The notes under the pieces: model-generated
What the model was told of the DNA's origin: nothing
Database searches by the model: none
The model's input: the letters and a program-made list of their open reading frames with translations, nothing else
Assembly (NCBI GenBank): GCA_034769895.1
Contig: CM068373.1
Location: 432,989,080-433,053,079 of the forward strand
DNA length: 64,000 bases
Direction: 5' to 3'
Source of the DNA: Magicicada septendecula
Lineage: Eukaryota > Arthropoda > Insecta > Hemiptera > Cicadidae
Shown here: positions 54,701 through 64,000 of the stretch, one piece after another
Layout of the letters: every line of letters begins with the position of its first letter
How positions within the stretch are numbered: position 1 is the stretch's first letter
Made by a program: the position numbers and the translations under genes

Positions 54701-57700
54701 TAATAAACGGTAAGACTGCGGTGAGAAGTTTGATAACCTATAATTTTCCTACAAGTTCAAACTTTGTCCTTATGTGTTTTAGGAAACCAATACTACAGTT
54801 TCAAAATACCACATTTGATTACCTCTTTCAAACAACTGACGTTTAAATATATTACCTTAGGATTCCTAGAGACTAAAATAAAATAATTGTTTTATTGCTA
54901 AACTTTTCTCGTTACTAACAGATACACAGAAATTAGTATCGTCACTACATAGATAGTTCGTTATAAAACCATCGAGCCTTTATTGCAACGTTTTTAAGGT
55001 ATTCAACACTTTTAAGTGAATAGTCATTCTACTCTTACTGTGACAAATGTTCGCAGAAATCAAACAGACTTGTAGAATTATTGAAATAAAACAGAAACTC
55101 GGTAAACAATTGCCGAGGCGTTAGACCGTAGAGCACTAATTATTAAAATTATGGTTCTTACTGCAGAGATGGTCCATGGGAATAACTACCGGCCACAAAC
55201 TGTATAACAAACTTAAGGGGAGTCCCTACTGAAAATGGCAAAAATGTTTATTTTGTATCTTTTTAATTTATTCAAATGTTTTTATTATTTATTGTTGCAC
55301 CAAATAAAGGGTAACTTTTGTAACTGGAAAACATGTTTCAGTATTAAAAAAACAAATATTTATATTAGGATATAATTTAAAAATCAATTTTTTTGTGAGT
55401 AAAATAGTAAAAGCTTTTTTAAATTTTACATTTAAAATTAAAATTTATTACCAAGAAACTATAATCCCAAATTAAGTAAAAATACGTGTTTTTATGTAAT
55501 TATATCCCAAAGAAATTTTGACCTATGAAAAATTTCAGAGCAGTAAATAAGATAATATTTTAGATATTGCGACAACCCAAATAACTTAACTGTTGGCGCA
55601 TAGGATATGGTAGTATGTGTATCTTAAAGCAAAAGTCTATATTGGAGGGTTTAAGATTATTTATTGCACACAAGACATGTGTAATTGTTTATATGATATA
55701 TTTGACAAGCAAAATAATGATAGTGTTTCAGATATAGTCTTTTAAAGTGTTAAATATTGTTCATATACGTCATGTGGTACATTACATATGTGATGATGAT
55801 GATTCCCACGGCGATGTTGATGGAAAAGGGGGGGGGCTTTGCTGTGTCGTTGAGTCGTCAGGCGTGGCGTACGATGACAGATGGTTCACCCTGGTGACGC
55901 TTCCAGCTGGGCTGGTGTCCTGGAGTTCCAACGTTGACACTGACGCTTCGCACACCACAACGGTTCTATTGATACTACTTCTAAAACTTTATACAGAATT
56001 TATAATTTATAAGTATCTCAGGTCACACTGAGTTTTACTTAGAAACGGTATATTAGGCTTATACCAATCCGGACTCTTCAAGTGTTCACGCGTACCACTG
56101 GGTCTACAGCGATCAGCAGACCTCCCTATGCGGAAATCTTCCACTCACGCGGAAACTAATGATGACAAAATTTTATTACTAAGTAATTATGAAATATTAC
56201 TTGTACTGCAGAATACCTCACACAGTAACACAGTTCAAGTTCACTTATTCACACACTATATTCTAATAACAATACTGTGTGTAGCGATGTATTACACCAA
56301 CAGTTCTGAGCCTTCGCACTCGTTACTACCACCGAAAAAACTTAACAAATTCTTGCAAGCGGAAAATCTTGCACAAGAATTGCACGTTCCGATCGTGATA
56401 GCTAGATGAGAAGAACTAACTGTGCAGCAACAGGCTTAAGAAAATTTCCGACTGCCTTCCAGCATTTTATTGGTGGAAGGAAGTCACATGGTCACTTTGA
56501 ACATGACCCGCCAATTTTTCATGCCGTAATGTGCATCGACTTTGCAAGAGCATGCATAGATGATAATCTCTGAATACCTTTATCTCACGCAGAAATGCGT
56601 TTTACAACAACTTTATATTTTAATGAAATCATATTTTAACGTCCTTTAACAGATAGGAAAAATACAGGAACTGTAGCTAATACAGTAGTTTATGTTCAGT
56701 TCAAGTGTCACAACGATGTGACAATTATATCACGCACAGCCGGGGAAACGTTTATCACTCGCGCACGCGCGCACATTTCTACAGACATAGTACATGAATA
56801 AATAATACATAAAATAATACACAGTTTGACTAAGCCTAATTCCTTATCCTTTCTAAAACACAAACTCATACCAAAAAAAAAAAACAAATCTAACAAACTA
56901 CCAACTTAGACATGAGTGTTTATTCGTCTGTGTATTTCACAAGCCTGCACTGCTTATCAGGATCCTGTGTTTCATTGCAATATATAAAAACGTATGTATA
57001 AAAATATGAAAAATTAAATTTGCAGGATTCTCGGATTTTCTAAAAACATTCCTTATTGTTAGAAAATTAAATAATCATGGAGTACAAAGGATTGATATGG
57101 TCTTTTTATTTCTATATATATATTAAAATAATAAATTCTAATAAAATAAACAATAAAATATTTTATTTTACATTTTTTATAATTTATAGAAACAAATATC
57201 TTCTACAGTTGTCCTTATCAATCTTCTTATCGACCATGTCTCTGTAGCCCAGGTTTTGTTTGTTCTTGCCTAAAAATATTTTGAAAAAATTTTTTATTGT
57301 GTTTTTTTTATATAAAGAACTAACTACAGAACAATTTGAGATGGAAAAAATTTCATTACTTACAAATTTTTGGCATTTTGCAGTAATTACAATTAATACG
57401 AATATTTGCAATAAATCAAAACCAGGCTGCAAGTTAAATCCGACATTTCAGTTTCACAATCACAGTCTCTTGCGCAACCTGTTACCTTTATCCTCTGCCA
57501 CTGATTAAGGCCGTCGCGAACACGGTAGAAATAACCGACCGAAACACTCCATCTCTATGGAGGCAGAACTAAAGGCTTTCATGTGTTTCAAGATTCATAT
57601 TTCCTGTAAATACCCGGTAATTTTTAAATCTATATGTTAATTTATTCACTGTTTATCGATTGTTAGAAATTGACGTGTCACACGCGTTTTGAAAAATGAA

Positions 57701-58229
57701 CGAAATGTACTTCTTTACTTAAAAAGGTCTTGCGATAATAATCATTCAAAATGTGGCGACCAGCTTGCACGAAACTTAAAACTGATTGCAAAAACTCACA
57801 TGTCTCTCGTAAACGTATCTTTCTTCTATTCCATTTTCTTTTCCTGGTCCATCTCTGCTAGCCTCCTGCGTTCTGCGTACTACCCTATCTAGTTTAGCGA
57901 CTTTTGCCTTTAACGAAACTAGTATCTTTTTAACGTTGAGCTTGCCCAGTCAACCTTTATTTAGTCATCTCATGACTCTTTCAATAAGGAAAAGCAAGCT
58001 GACGTAAAGGTAAATATTTTATTAAAATTTTTATATAAATTTAGTGTTTTGTATTAAAATACAACGCAATAAATAATTTGATTGTTTCTAAGAAAACACA
58101 CAATTCTCTTCAAAAATATGATTCCGTGTAAAATTTGTTCTAAAATGTATTACTGGGTATTACATAAGTTATTATACATAGTACTGCTCTGAGACCCCAA
58201 ATTAATTTGGACGCATAATAGAGAAATAT
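54701..58229. other. Mostly AT-rich, one GC-rich island, no gene
   Basis: A GC-rich patch at about 55790-55960 (GATGATGATGATTCCC onward) gives a 94-codon frame without recognisable motifs. A second, weaker patch lies at 56080-56500. Neither shows RT, gag or transposase motifs. The rest is AT-rich. Confidence 0.35.
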
Positions 58230-59033
58230 TGCTAGGTTAAAAATTACGCAAAGATCTCAAATGTCGAGAGTGTTGTGGTACACGTTTTTCGGCGAGCCGA
58301 GCAGGTGCAGTGTCCCGATAAAGGCAGTGTATACTGTACAAGTTTTTCAGCGAGCCGAGCAGGTGCAGTGTCCCGATCAAGGCAGTGTATACTGTACAAG
58401 TTTTTCGGCGAGCCGAGAAGGTGCAGTGTCCCGATCAAGACAGTGTGTACTGTACAAGTTTTTCGGCGAGCCGAGCAGGTGCAGTGTCCCGATCAAGGCA
58501 GTGTATACTGTACAAGTTTTTCAGCGAGCCGAGCAGGTGCAGTGTCCCGATCAAGGCAGTGTATACTGTACAAGTTTTTCGGCGAGCCGAGCAGGTGCAG
58601 TGTCCCGATAAAGGCAATGTATACTGTACAAGTTTTCCCACTGTTCGAATTCTTGTAACTATGCAAATTATGTTGGCAGTATCGAAAATCATTCCGAAAC
58701 ATCAGAATCTATATAACCGTCTATGGCCGGTTTGGTTACTTACACATGGCGATATTGTAGAGTGCGGATCGAGTTATTATTGCGGATTAGTGGAAAGTGA
58801 TTATTCTTTAAATTAGTGCGGTACTGTAATAAGTTGACATTATTATTGCATGTGGACAAAATTAAGTTGAATTGTTGATGAAAGTGTCGATTATTGATTA
58901 ATTGGACAAAATTAATGTTGATTCCAAAGTCTTATTCGTCACTAATTAAAGCTGTTAATTTGTGATTTCATTCGGGTCTCTATTTTGCTTCCACTGGACA
59001 ATCGACGATCCGTGAGACCGCCATCATTGAACA
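58230..59033 (+). mobile_element. LTR with a 58-bp tandem array in its 5' part
   Basis: It starts TGCTAGG and carries family blocks: GATATTGTAGAGTGCGGATC at about 58750, TGCGGATTAGTGG, and CGATCCGTGAGACC near the end. It ends ATTGAACA. About 350 bp of extra length comes from the tandem repeat at 58284-58631. ATAT precedes the start and ATCA follows the end, so the target duplication is uncertain. A TATATAACCG at about 58710 is the likely promoter. No internal retroelement sequence is attached. Confidence 0.8.
58284..58631. repeat. 58-bp minisatellite, six copies, inside LTR
   Basis: Units start at 58284, 58342, 58400, 58458, 58516 and 58574. Each begins GTTTTTCGGCGAGCCGAGCA or a one-base variant and ends ACTGTACAA. 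Copies differ at only a few positions. The unit corresponds to a single-copy stretch near the start of other LTRs in the family (TTCTTAGCTATCCGAGTAGG at about 29260). Because 58 is not a multiple of three, open frames across it cycle through all frames and are not real proteins. Confidence 0.95.
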
Positions 59034-59339
59034 ATCAGATTATGAAATTATGTTTTGACGATGGATTTTAATCTTCTTTTTATAAAATTATTTTTTGACT
59101 ATAACATCACACTATGGATTCTGTTTGTACAGTAAAATCTCATTACAAAAATTATGTACTTCATAATAAAAACGGAAAATTCCTTTTTCAAGAAAACCGG
59201 TAATTTGTATTTATAAATAAAGTGTTTTGTACACTGTAAAGTTATAAAGCCATTTTGATGTACAAATAAAAAACAATTTTTAATTAGACAAATGGAAACT
59301 AAACGTAATCAATGAGTTTAATTTGATGAGTTCTCTACA
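59034..59339. other. AT-rich stretch, no gene seen
   Basis: No motif was recognised. Confidence 0.35.
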
Positions 59340-59662
59340 GCATCATTATAATATTGGTAAATGTAACTACACAACCTAGCGTGGGCTTTAGCCTGCTCAA
59401 TGACTTCCTTCCATTACGCCATCTCATTACACAGCCGTCTCTTTCCCTCACATTCATGCATCTCAAATCATTCTCCACATCATCCAACCACCTATTTCTG
59501 GATCTGCCTCTTATTCTTCTTCTCACCGGTCTCCAATCTGCAATTCTCGAAGCCATTCTTCTGTCATCCATTCGCTTTACGCAGCCCAGCCACTCAAACC
59601 TCCCACCCTTAATTAACGGAACTATGTCGGCACCCTGAATCTTCCATTAGCCATCTTCAGTT
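59340..59662 (-). mobile_element. LINE 3' end (RT C-terminal tail), frame open
   Basis: The minus strand encodes IQGADIVPLIKGGRFEWLG, then RMDDRRMASRIADWRPVRRR, GRSRNRWLDDVENDLRCMNV and a degenerate W-x-x-x-A tail. The frame is open over about 105 codons. It is a distinct family variant with WRPV before the basic motif. Only the last 320 bp are present. Confidence 0.8.
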
Positions 59663-59764
59663 TGTAGAGGTCCAAAAATTTTGCAAGACTTTTCAAATAC
59701 TGGTTAGTATAACTTCAATTAAATGCATAGATTTTAAGAATATTGAGAGTAAAAGTATGTACTA

Positions 59765-60680
59765 CTCCCATATTCCATTAGGAAATGGAAGTATGGCGAT
59801 GACGAAAAATATCGTGTTCGAGATAAAGGCTGATTATGATTGTACTCCCCACAAAACATGATGAAAAGTAATTTTTCGAAAAGTGTATGTGCGTAACAAT
59901 CACTGCCGTAAATTGAAACAGAATTAAATAAATTTTTGTTTATCTACCTGAGTTGTAGAGGAATCAAGGTTTATCAATTTTGGTAAAGATCGTTTAAGGG
60001 GAAGGGGTAGTTTACCTGCTACAGTTTATGTTTTAATAAGAGCAATTTTTTCTATGACGAACGATAACTGCCGTAAATTCAAGCAGAATCAAATAAGTTC
60101 TTGCATATTTATGAGTTGTAGAGGACTCAGGGCTTATTGATTTTGGTGAAGATCGATTAAAGGGAAGGGGTAGTTTACCTGCATCATTTTATGTTTTAAC
60201 AAGAGTAAAGTAATTAATTTTGATAAATAAATTATCCTGAAAAGGAGATCATAATAATCCACTTTAGAAAGGTAGATGAAATACCTATAAATGAAAAGGG
60301 TAGTTGAAGGGGGACGGGGTAATTTTCCATAAATGAAAATGATAGTTGAAGGGGAGGGAATCATTTTTCATATGTGTACTACGTTATCGCCAACAAAGAA
60401 GTAGTTTGTTGTTAAAATTCCTTCCCGGGCTGTTTGGCCGTGGTACAATGTTTTCTGCAAAACCAGACATTTTGGCAGTCATCGACTGCCATCATCTGTG
60501 AAAATCGAGTGCGCTAACGTGAGGTGGTATACGTTAATTACCACAGTACTGTGGTTAAGGCTGAAACAAGAAGTAGAAAGAAGTAGCTTCTATGGAAATA
60601 TTTTATTTCAAAAATGACTTTAAATATAAATTTTAGAACATGGAAGTCATATGTAGTTCTCCATACCGATATTTTGTTTT
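59765..60680 (+). repeat. Interspersed repeat family B, copy 2 (interrupted)
   Basis: It matches 52310-53140 from ATTAGGAAATGGAAGTATGG to AGAACATGGAAGTC and CTCCATACCGATATTTTG. Inside, a roughly 165-bp unit (TTCTATGACGAACGATAACT to GGGTAGTTTACCTGC) occurs twice in tandem; copy 1 has it once. The repeat is split by the 172-bp insertion at 60405-60576. Confidence 0.65.
60405..60576 (-). repeat. Short element related to 38495-38739, 10-bp repeats
   Basis: It shares GGCTGTTTGGCCGTGGT and ACCACAGTACTGTGG with the element at 38 kb. On the minus strand CAGATGA, a perfect GGCAG/CTGCC stem and AAAAT follow, which is a degenerate form of the same core. AAAGAAGTAG lies on both sides (60395-60404 and 60577-60586), a probable target duplication inside repeat family B. 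Confidence 0.55.
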
Positions 60681-60745
60681 TTGTGAAACAAATAGTCGTG
60701 TTTCATTGTTGCAGTTCTATCAAAACGCGAAAATCAGTTTATTTA

Positions 60746-61345
60746 TCATATTACTTCATTCTTATATGTTTTTTCGTTTTCATTTCCCAATTTTTGTATA
60801 ACGCTTTCACATTCAATAATTCTTTTCTCTTGGTTTATTTCCGGTGGCGGCGCATATTTTAGTCCTTTCGCTAATATTTCTTTCTCTTCCGTATTAAACT
60901 CTACGTCCGTTAAATTCACCACTATTTTCTCATATTCATACTTATAAATACGTTCCTTCTTTGTATTCTTTGAACCTACTAACCTATTTAATTTTCCCAC
61001 TAATTTACTATTTTTCTTTTCTAAATTCCTTTCAACATACCTAATGCCAAAATTATATAATATTTCTTCTACCTCCACGAATGAGTATATTTCTAACAAT
61101 TCCATATGTCTATAATATAATTCCTTATTGTATCTATTAACTAACCTATAAAGCCAACGTATTTCTAATTTCATCCGTAATTTTTCACTCTGATCTTTTA
61201 CTTTCGTAGCCACCGCGTTCTTATTCTTAATATTAACACTCACGTATTTCGGTATAACATTATTACTTAAACATTGTTTATTGAACCATATTTTGCTTAA
61301 CAATTTTTGTAACTTAATTTTTAATTCATTTAACCACTAATAAAA
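60746..61345 (-). pseudogene. Penelope-like element ORF, N-terminal fragment
   Basis: The minus-strand frame (185 codons from the ATG at 61303, open upstream to about 61345) reads LLSKIWFNKQCLSNNVIPKY, a lysine-rich helical middle, LEKKNSKLVGKLNRLVG, and VVNLTDVEFNTEEKEILAKG followed by LKYAPPP. The V-NLS/T-x(6)-E-x(3)-L-x-KGL-x-x-x-P motif and the preceding WFNKQC...VIPKY block recall the N-terminal region of Penelope-like retroelement proteins. The RT and GIY-YIG endonuclease are absent. The frame itself is intact, which suggests a recent or fast truncation. The assignment is from memory of family motifs. Confidence 0.65.
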
Positions 61346-61427
61346 TTTGTAGTTTAACGAGTTTATTATTTCCCGTCGTTTAGGACGTGCACACCAAGTT
61401 ATAGCTACCGATTGCAACGTACAAGAG

Positions 61428-61585
61428 TAAATTTTTCTATGGCGAACAATCGCTGCCGTAAATTCAAATTGAATCAAATAAATTTTTGCGTATGTATCTG
61501 AGTTGTAGAGGACTCGAGGTTTATTAATTTCGGTAAAGATCGGTTAAGAAGAAGGAATAGTTTACCTGCTACATTTTCAGCCATT
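61428..61585 (+). repeat. Interspersed repeat family B, single internal unit
   Basis: One copy of the roughly 160-bp unit (TTTCTATGGCGAACAATCGC to AATAGTTTACCTGCTACATT) found singly in copy 1 and doubled in copy 2. The ends of the family are missing. Confidence 0.6.
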
Positions 61586-61725
61586 CATCTCTGAAGCTTG
61601 TATACGACTTGTATCTTTTTTAGATAATATCTAAGTTTCAGAACCGAATAAAAGGGAGCGAACTGCTATAACCTTATAAAACTTCATTCGAGTTTCCTAT
61701 CTTGTTTCTTTCTTTCTCTGTTACA
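61586..61725 (-). mobile_element. LINE fragment (RT thumb)
   Basis: The minus strand encodes ETRMKFYKVIAVRSLLFGSE and LSKKDTSRIQASEM, the LINE thumb region. It is nearly identical in nucleotide sequence to 62720-62990, so both derive from one young family. The fragment is bounded on the left by repeat family B. Confidence 0.75.
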
Positions 61726-61860
61726 TTTTTTTACCACACCCCGTCCAACAAGGACACCGAGATCGCCGAAGCCCGACGCTACTAGTCAGCGCGTCGCCTA
61801 ATGGCTCAACAGCCAAGGGTGGGTGTTGGCTAGTAAGTAAGTAAGTAAGTACATTTTATG
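61726..61860 (+). repeat. GC-rich fragment ending in TAAG repeat
   Basis: About 110 bp of GC-rich sequence (GATCGCCGAAGCCCGACGCT onward) end in a TAAG tetranucleotide repeat at about 61830-61850. This layout is typical of the 3' end of a retroposon. The family is unknown. Confidence 0.4.
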
Positions 61861-62054
61861 TTTACACCGTGCACACGTAGTTGTAGACTGCAACGGTAGT
61901 GCTGAAACGTTTAACCCAAACTGCAATAACAATTGACTACGACAAAGTAGTGAGGGGCCGTTTCAACAACTATGGTGACACAGCGTCTGTGTTATTTAAA
62001 CTTGTTTCGACTTCGTGTTTTCCCCCAACATACAGTGTCTGACTACGGTTTTTC

Positions 62055-62338
62055 TTACTTCTTACTTCTTAATACGAACGAGCATCCGAGGCTGGCTGCT
62101 TCGATGGCACCATGGCTCGATGTCTCCTGTAAGTGTCTGCTGCTAGCGGCCACCAACAACTCTCGGATAGTATTTTATCCAGAGTTTTTTCTCCGGCCAT
62201 TTTGCGTTTTGCATCACACAAATACGACGGAGGACTTCTAAAAGAAGCGACTGCTGATTTGGTTCACAACTGTGTTGCTATCCAGGGTCACCACTGGGAG
62301 GTATCACCTTGACCCCGACTACGGTAAAAAAAAAAAAA
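62055..62338 (+). mobile_element. Poly-A retroposed sequence with 14-bp target duplication
   Basis: A 284-bp segment ends in a 13-base A run (62326-62338). It is flanked by GACTACGGTTTTTC at 62041-62054 and again at 62339-62352. The insert is GC-richer than the surroundings and has no LINE, SINE or known gene motif I recognise. GGTTCACAACTG at about 62260 weakly resembles a B box. GACTACGG also occurs just before the A run. It is a processed retrocopy of an unknown RNA or an unclassified SINE. Confidence 0.7.
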
Positions 62339-62459
62339 GACTACGGTTTTTCAAGACGTAATGTTTGCGTCTTGTTAGCGAGACACTTTTTATTTGACTC
62401 ACGAAATTAACACACTCACGCACGCACACAGAGCGTTCGTTTTCTTATCTTGAGTGCCT

Positions 62460-62990
62460 TTCTTTCTTTCTTTATTCTTCGTCCCAGGATTAGGCGACGT
62501 TCCTTGTTCAGGCCTGCATTTTCAATCTATGTTTTGTGGTCTTCCCACATCTTTTTCCCTTTAGGTGCATATTGTAAAACTTGTTGAGGTAGCCTTTTCG
62601 CTTCCATTCTACGTACATGATTTATCCATCACAGCTTACATTCCTCGATTCTTGCATATACCCTATTCATGTCTTATCACATCGTTTAATTCTATCGTTT
62701 CGTGTACATCCCTTTACGTATCTCAAGCCATTCATCTCTGAAGCTTGTATACGACTTGTATCTTTTTTAGATAATATCTAAGTTCCAGAACCGAATAAAA
62801 GAGAGCGAACTGCTATAACCTTACGTATCTCAAGCCATTCATCTCTGAAGCTTGTATACGACTTGCATCTTTTTTAGATAATATCTAAGTTCCAGAACCG
62901 AATAAAAGAGAGCGAACTGCTATAACCTTATAAAACTTTATTCGAGTTTCCTTCCTTGTTTCTTTCTTTCTCTGTTACACAAACCTGTTA
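62460..62990 (-). mobile_element. LINE RT thumb-to-tail with internal 107-bp duplication
   Basis: The minus strand encodes KETR-x-KFYKVIAVRSLLF, LSKKDTSRIQASEMNG, RLRYVKGCTRND, KAKRLPQQVLQYAPKGKRC-like and PKHRLKMQA-type sequence. This matches the family at 42410-43052. A 107-bp segment is present twice in tandem (62714-62820 and 62821-62927) with one or two differences. That duplication and other frame changes make it non-functional. Confidence 0.78.
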
Positions 62991-63295
62991 CCTCTACTGT
63001 GCACTAATCGGACACTACTTCCCGTATATTTATTATCTTCAGTAAAAAATTTGTCTTTTTGTATGTTCTCATGTTTCATTCATTGATAGTTCTGCAACTT
63101 TCTTCCGAAAAATTCTAGTCTTGTTTAATTCAATTGTGTTGTATTATTTTACTGTAGTTTAATACCCAAGTTGTTTGCCGTATGTACAGTATAATAATTC
63201 TGGGGAACAGAATTTATATATTATACGATTCAAGTTTTCAATTCGTATATAATACGAATTTTTCTACTGCGTTAATGTTTTTCTTATCAATAAGC
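62991..63295. other. AT-rich stretch, no gene seen
   Basis: A small inverted repeat (ATTCGTATATAATACGAAT) lies at about 63240-63259. No gene is seen. Confidence 0.35.
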
Positions 63296-63312
63296 ATTAA
63301 CTATTATTTATT

Positions 63313-63596
63313 CTTGGATTTCGTTGTCCATGACGTGTCCGTTACTTAACTAAATATCAATCACTATTACATTAACGACTCGGAAAACTAGGTTTTTTAT
63401 AAGTAAAAGTATAAAGTTTTACCTTACAGCCTGAACCGGTTTTCTCCTTTAAAAGGCTTCTTCAGAGGCTCCTTCTCCTCTGAAGAAGCCTTTTAAAGGA
63501 GAAAACCGGTTCAGGCTGTAAGGTACAACTTTATGCTTTTACTTATAAAAAACCTAGTGTTCCGAGTCGTTAATGTAATAGTGATATTTATTATTT
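63313..63596 (+). repeat. Hairpin element with 17-bp direct repeats
   Basis: Bases 63351-63468 and 63477-63590 are inverse arms of about 115 bp with only a few mismatches, around an 8-base loop. ATTAACTATTATTTATT stands at 63296-63312 and at 63597-63613. The first 38 bp on the left are not part of the palindrome, the same layout as at 51679-51832. Each arm contains CTGAAGA, a CCTTT/AAAGG stem and GAAAACCGG, an arrangement like a hammerhead core. Confidence 0.8.
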
Positions 63597-63894
63597 ATTA
63601 ACTATTATTTATTAAATTAGTATAGCCTACAAACTTAAATTTATCACTTAGTTTTCTATATTTACACTTTCAATTTTTTGCAAGTTTTATTCTAGATTTT
63701 TGCATAAGTAATGCCTGTTAATCTCTGTTAAGTAGGTAAACTTATCTCTGTGTCGTACTCGTTGTAATTTGACGACATGTTGGATCGCTTTATCCATTCA
63801 AAGCTTCATCTGTATTTTCAAACAAGTAATACTCCTTTACCTCCCAGTTTTCTTCCAGTGTTTTATTAGTCGATCCGGGTAGATATCCAGTTCA

Positions 63895-64000
63895 GCAATA
63901 AAATATCGGTATGGAGAACCATACATGACTTCCATGTTCTAAAATTTATATTTAAAATCATTTAAATATTAATTAAATAAGTGGATACTTGAGTTCTGAA
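63895..64000 (-). repeat. Interspersed repeat family B, end fragment at window edge
   Basis: ATCGGTATGGAGAACCATAC and ACTTCCATGTTCTAAAATTT are the reverse complement of the right ends at 53090-53140 and 60635-60680. The copy is cut by the end of the window. Confidence 0.6.

Noticed and set aside
56128-56409. 94-codon plus-strand ORF
   Set aside because: No motif, and no repeat or splice context that would support a gene.
58261-58816. Long plus- and minus-strand ORFs with a repeated SASRAGAVSRSRQ-type peptide
   Set aside because: They are products of the 58-bp tandem array. The period is not a multiple of three, so each frame shows the same peptides in turn. The array lies in an LTR.

Overview
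The window looks like non-coding DNA from a large, AT-rich, transposon-laden arthropod genome, most likely an insect. It carries a mixture of R1-clade, Jockey-like and RTE/'endonuclease-reverse transcriptase'-type LINE remnants, a tRNA-derived SINE, a Penelope-like fragment, solo LTRs with 4-bp AT-rich target duplications, and long microsatellites. I found no convincing multi-exon host gene, no rRNA, no free-standing tRNA gene and no CRISPR array. Nearly every recognisable protein is a broken piece of a retroelement.

Layout. 0-7 kb: three LINE 3' ends (0.3, 1.0 and 3.8 kb), a long-inverted-repeat element (2.6-3.5 kb), a Jockey-like fragment (5.3 kb) and a perfect 75-bp-arm hairpin (6.0 kb). 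7.2-9.6 kb: an R1-clade element with a large internal deletion that joins ORF1 to the end of ORF2 in one frame. 10.1-10.9 kb: an inverted-repeat element split by a tRNA-derived SINE with an 11-bp target duplication. 11.4-12.4 kb: two LINE tails. 12.7-14.1 kb: a Helitron-like repeat and a solo LTR. 17.4-19.6 kb: a decayed gag gene with a nested LINE. 20-33 kb: scattered LINE fragments and LTRs in AT-rich DNA.

34.5-39.9 kb: a large inverted duplication, with arms of about 1.3 and 1.2 kb that each carry an old solo LTR. Its spacer was later invaded by a 2.1-kb LINE. 40.0 kb: a 40-bp minisatellite. 41-49 kb: LINEs with long GAA tails, a GT tract, two solo LTRs with intact target duplications and a palindromic element. 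51.7-64 kb: further hairpin elements, an LTR whose promoter side has grown a 58-bp tandem array, a Penelope-like ORF, an interspersed repeat family in four places, a poly-A retrocopy and a duplicated LINE.

The most interesting structural theme is a set of short hairpin elements at 38.6, 47.6, 51.7, 60.5 and 63.4 kb. Several share a short stem-loop followed by GAAAC and preceded by a CTGANGA-like heptamer, which resembles a hammerhead ribozyme core. Three have 10-17-bp direct repeats at their ends, and a Penelope-like coding fragment lies nearby. I infer that these are Penelope-type terminal repeats mobilised by reverse transcription; this is not proven. All assignments come from reading translations and repeats by eye, with no database search.
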